Part shown: positions 31,142-31,315 of the stretch, one piece after another
Layout of the letters: each line of letters starts with the position of its first letter
Numbering within the stretch: the stretch's first letter is position 1
Origin: Thermoplasmata archaeon
GTDB lineage: Archaea; Thermoplasmatota; Thermoplasmata; Sysuiplasmatales; Sysuiplasmataceae
DNA: 31,315 nt
Assembly (NCBI GenBank): GCA_021796175.1
Contig: JAJYOM010000002.1
Location: forward strand, 1-31,315
Direction of reading: 5' to 3'
Position numbers and translations under genes: made by a program
The notes under the pieces: model-generated
The model's database searches: none
Told to the model about the DNA's origin: nothing
What the model saw: the letters and a program-made list of their open reading frames with translations, nothing else

Positions 31142-31315
31142 CTACTGCGCGTTCGGATTCCAGTCTGTTATGGTAAAAGTGAACAGAACCCAGTCGGTCG
31201 CCGGGAAGTCCGGTGTCGTCAAATTCACATAAGTATAGTGGAGGTTCGATGCAGTAGGAGTCATAATCCAGGGCAGGGCGGGACTGGTATTGTTGATATT
31301 GAATCCTGTCCCGTT
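31142..31315 (-). CDS. C-terminal part of a probable extracytoplasmic protein (runs off the window)
   Basis: The last 57 codons of a minus-strand gene are visible, ending in TAG at 31142-31144; the start lies beyond the right edge. The residues (e.g. FNINNTSPALPWIMTPTASN, then NPNAQ at the end) are Asn/Thr/Pro-rich with several N-x-S/T sequons and alternating hydrophobic residues, as in surface beta-domain proteins. No C-terminal membrane anchor is present. Family not recognised. Confidence 0.5.
   Translation of the reverse strand, partial: NGTGFNINNTSPALPWIMTPTASNLHYTYVNLTTPDFPATDWVLFTFTITDWNPNAQ

Noticed and set aside
1..31315. CRISPR arrays, rRNA genes, phage or toxin-antitoxin modules
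   Set aside because: No regularly spaced direct repeats, rRNA segments or phage genes were seen; the RHH gene has no adjacent toxin gene.

Overview
The window is archaeal and most likely from a member of the Thermoplasmatota (Thermoplasmata), probably an uncultured lineage. The evidence is the archaeal information-processing genes (aL1, uL11, P0, P1/P2-type L12, Spt5, SecE/Sec61-gamma, TBP, PriL, aEF1B), TATA-box promoters just upstream of short or missing leaders, FtsZ without cell-wall genes, and very large membrane-anchored extracytoplasmic proteins. Start codons are relaxed: strong Shine-Dalgarno (SD) motifs precede TTG or GTG several times. The lineage is an inference from gene content; no 16S rRNA is present.

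Layout. Positions 1-5.2 kb (minus strand): secE-spt5-rpl11, then rpl1-rpl10-rpl12 behind its own TATA box, with ftsZ upstream. Positions 5.4-8.1 kb: TrmJ-type tRNA methyltransferase (+), a tandem ribbon-helix-helix regulator (-), a structured stretch without a protein gene, IlvE (-) and a tRNA-Lys(UUU) that I read as carrying two introns, in the D-loop and the T-loop. Positions 8.3-20 kb: a five-gene dipeptide/oligopeptide ABC operon (minus) encoding a 1661-residue binding protein with an embedded seven-repeat YVTN-like propeller, permease B, permease C with a ~460-residue extracytoplasmic insert, a fused double ATPase and a small membrane protein. Positions 20.4-24.6 kb: a DUF5654-like protein, Zn-ribbon/aEF1B/PriL operon (+), TruA/AK6/CDP-alcohol phosphatidyltransferase operon (-) and acylphosphatase (+). 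Positions 24.6-28.5 kb (minus): TBP-TatD operon, P1/DmpA-type peptidase and a DinB-like protein. Positions 28.5-31.3 kb: two family 2 glycosyltransferases, a frameshifted and truncated transposase remnant, and the C-terminal end of a probable secreted protein leaving the window.

How the genes fit together: the peptide importer, the P1 aminopeptidase-like enzyme and the branched-chain aminotransferase suit an organism that lives on peptides and amino acids. The rest is core information processing, cell division (FtsZ with a possible RHH regulator nearby), phospholipid synthesis and glycosylation. The observations most worth following are the two-intron tRNA-Lys, the propeller-bearing peptide transporter, the absence of any ATG/GTG/TTG start for ribosomal protein L1 (CTG proposed), and a TATA-preceded structured region that may be a non-coding RNA.
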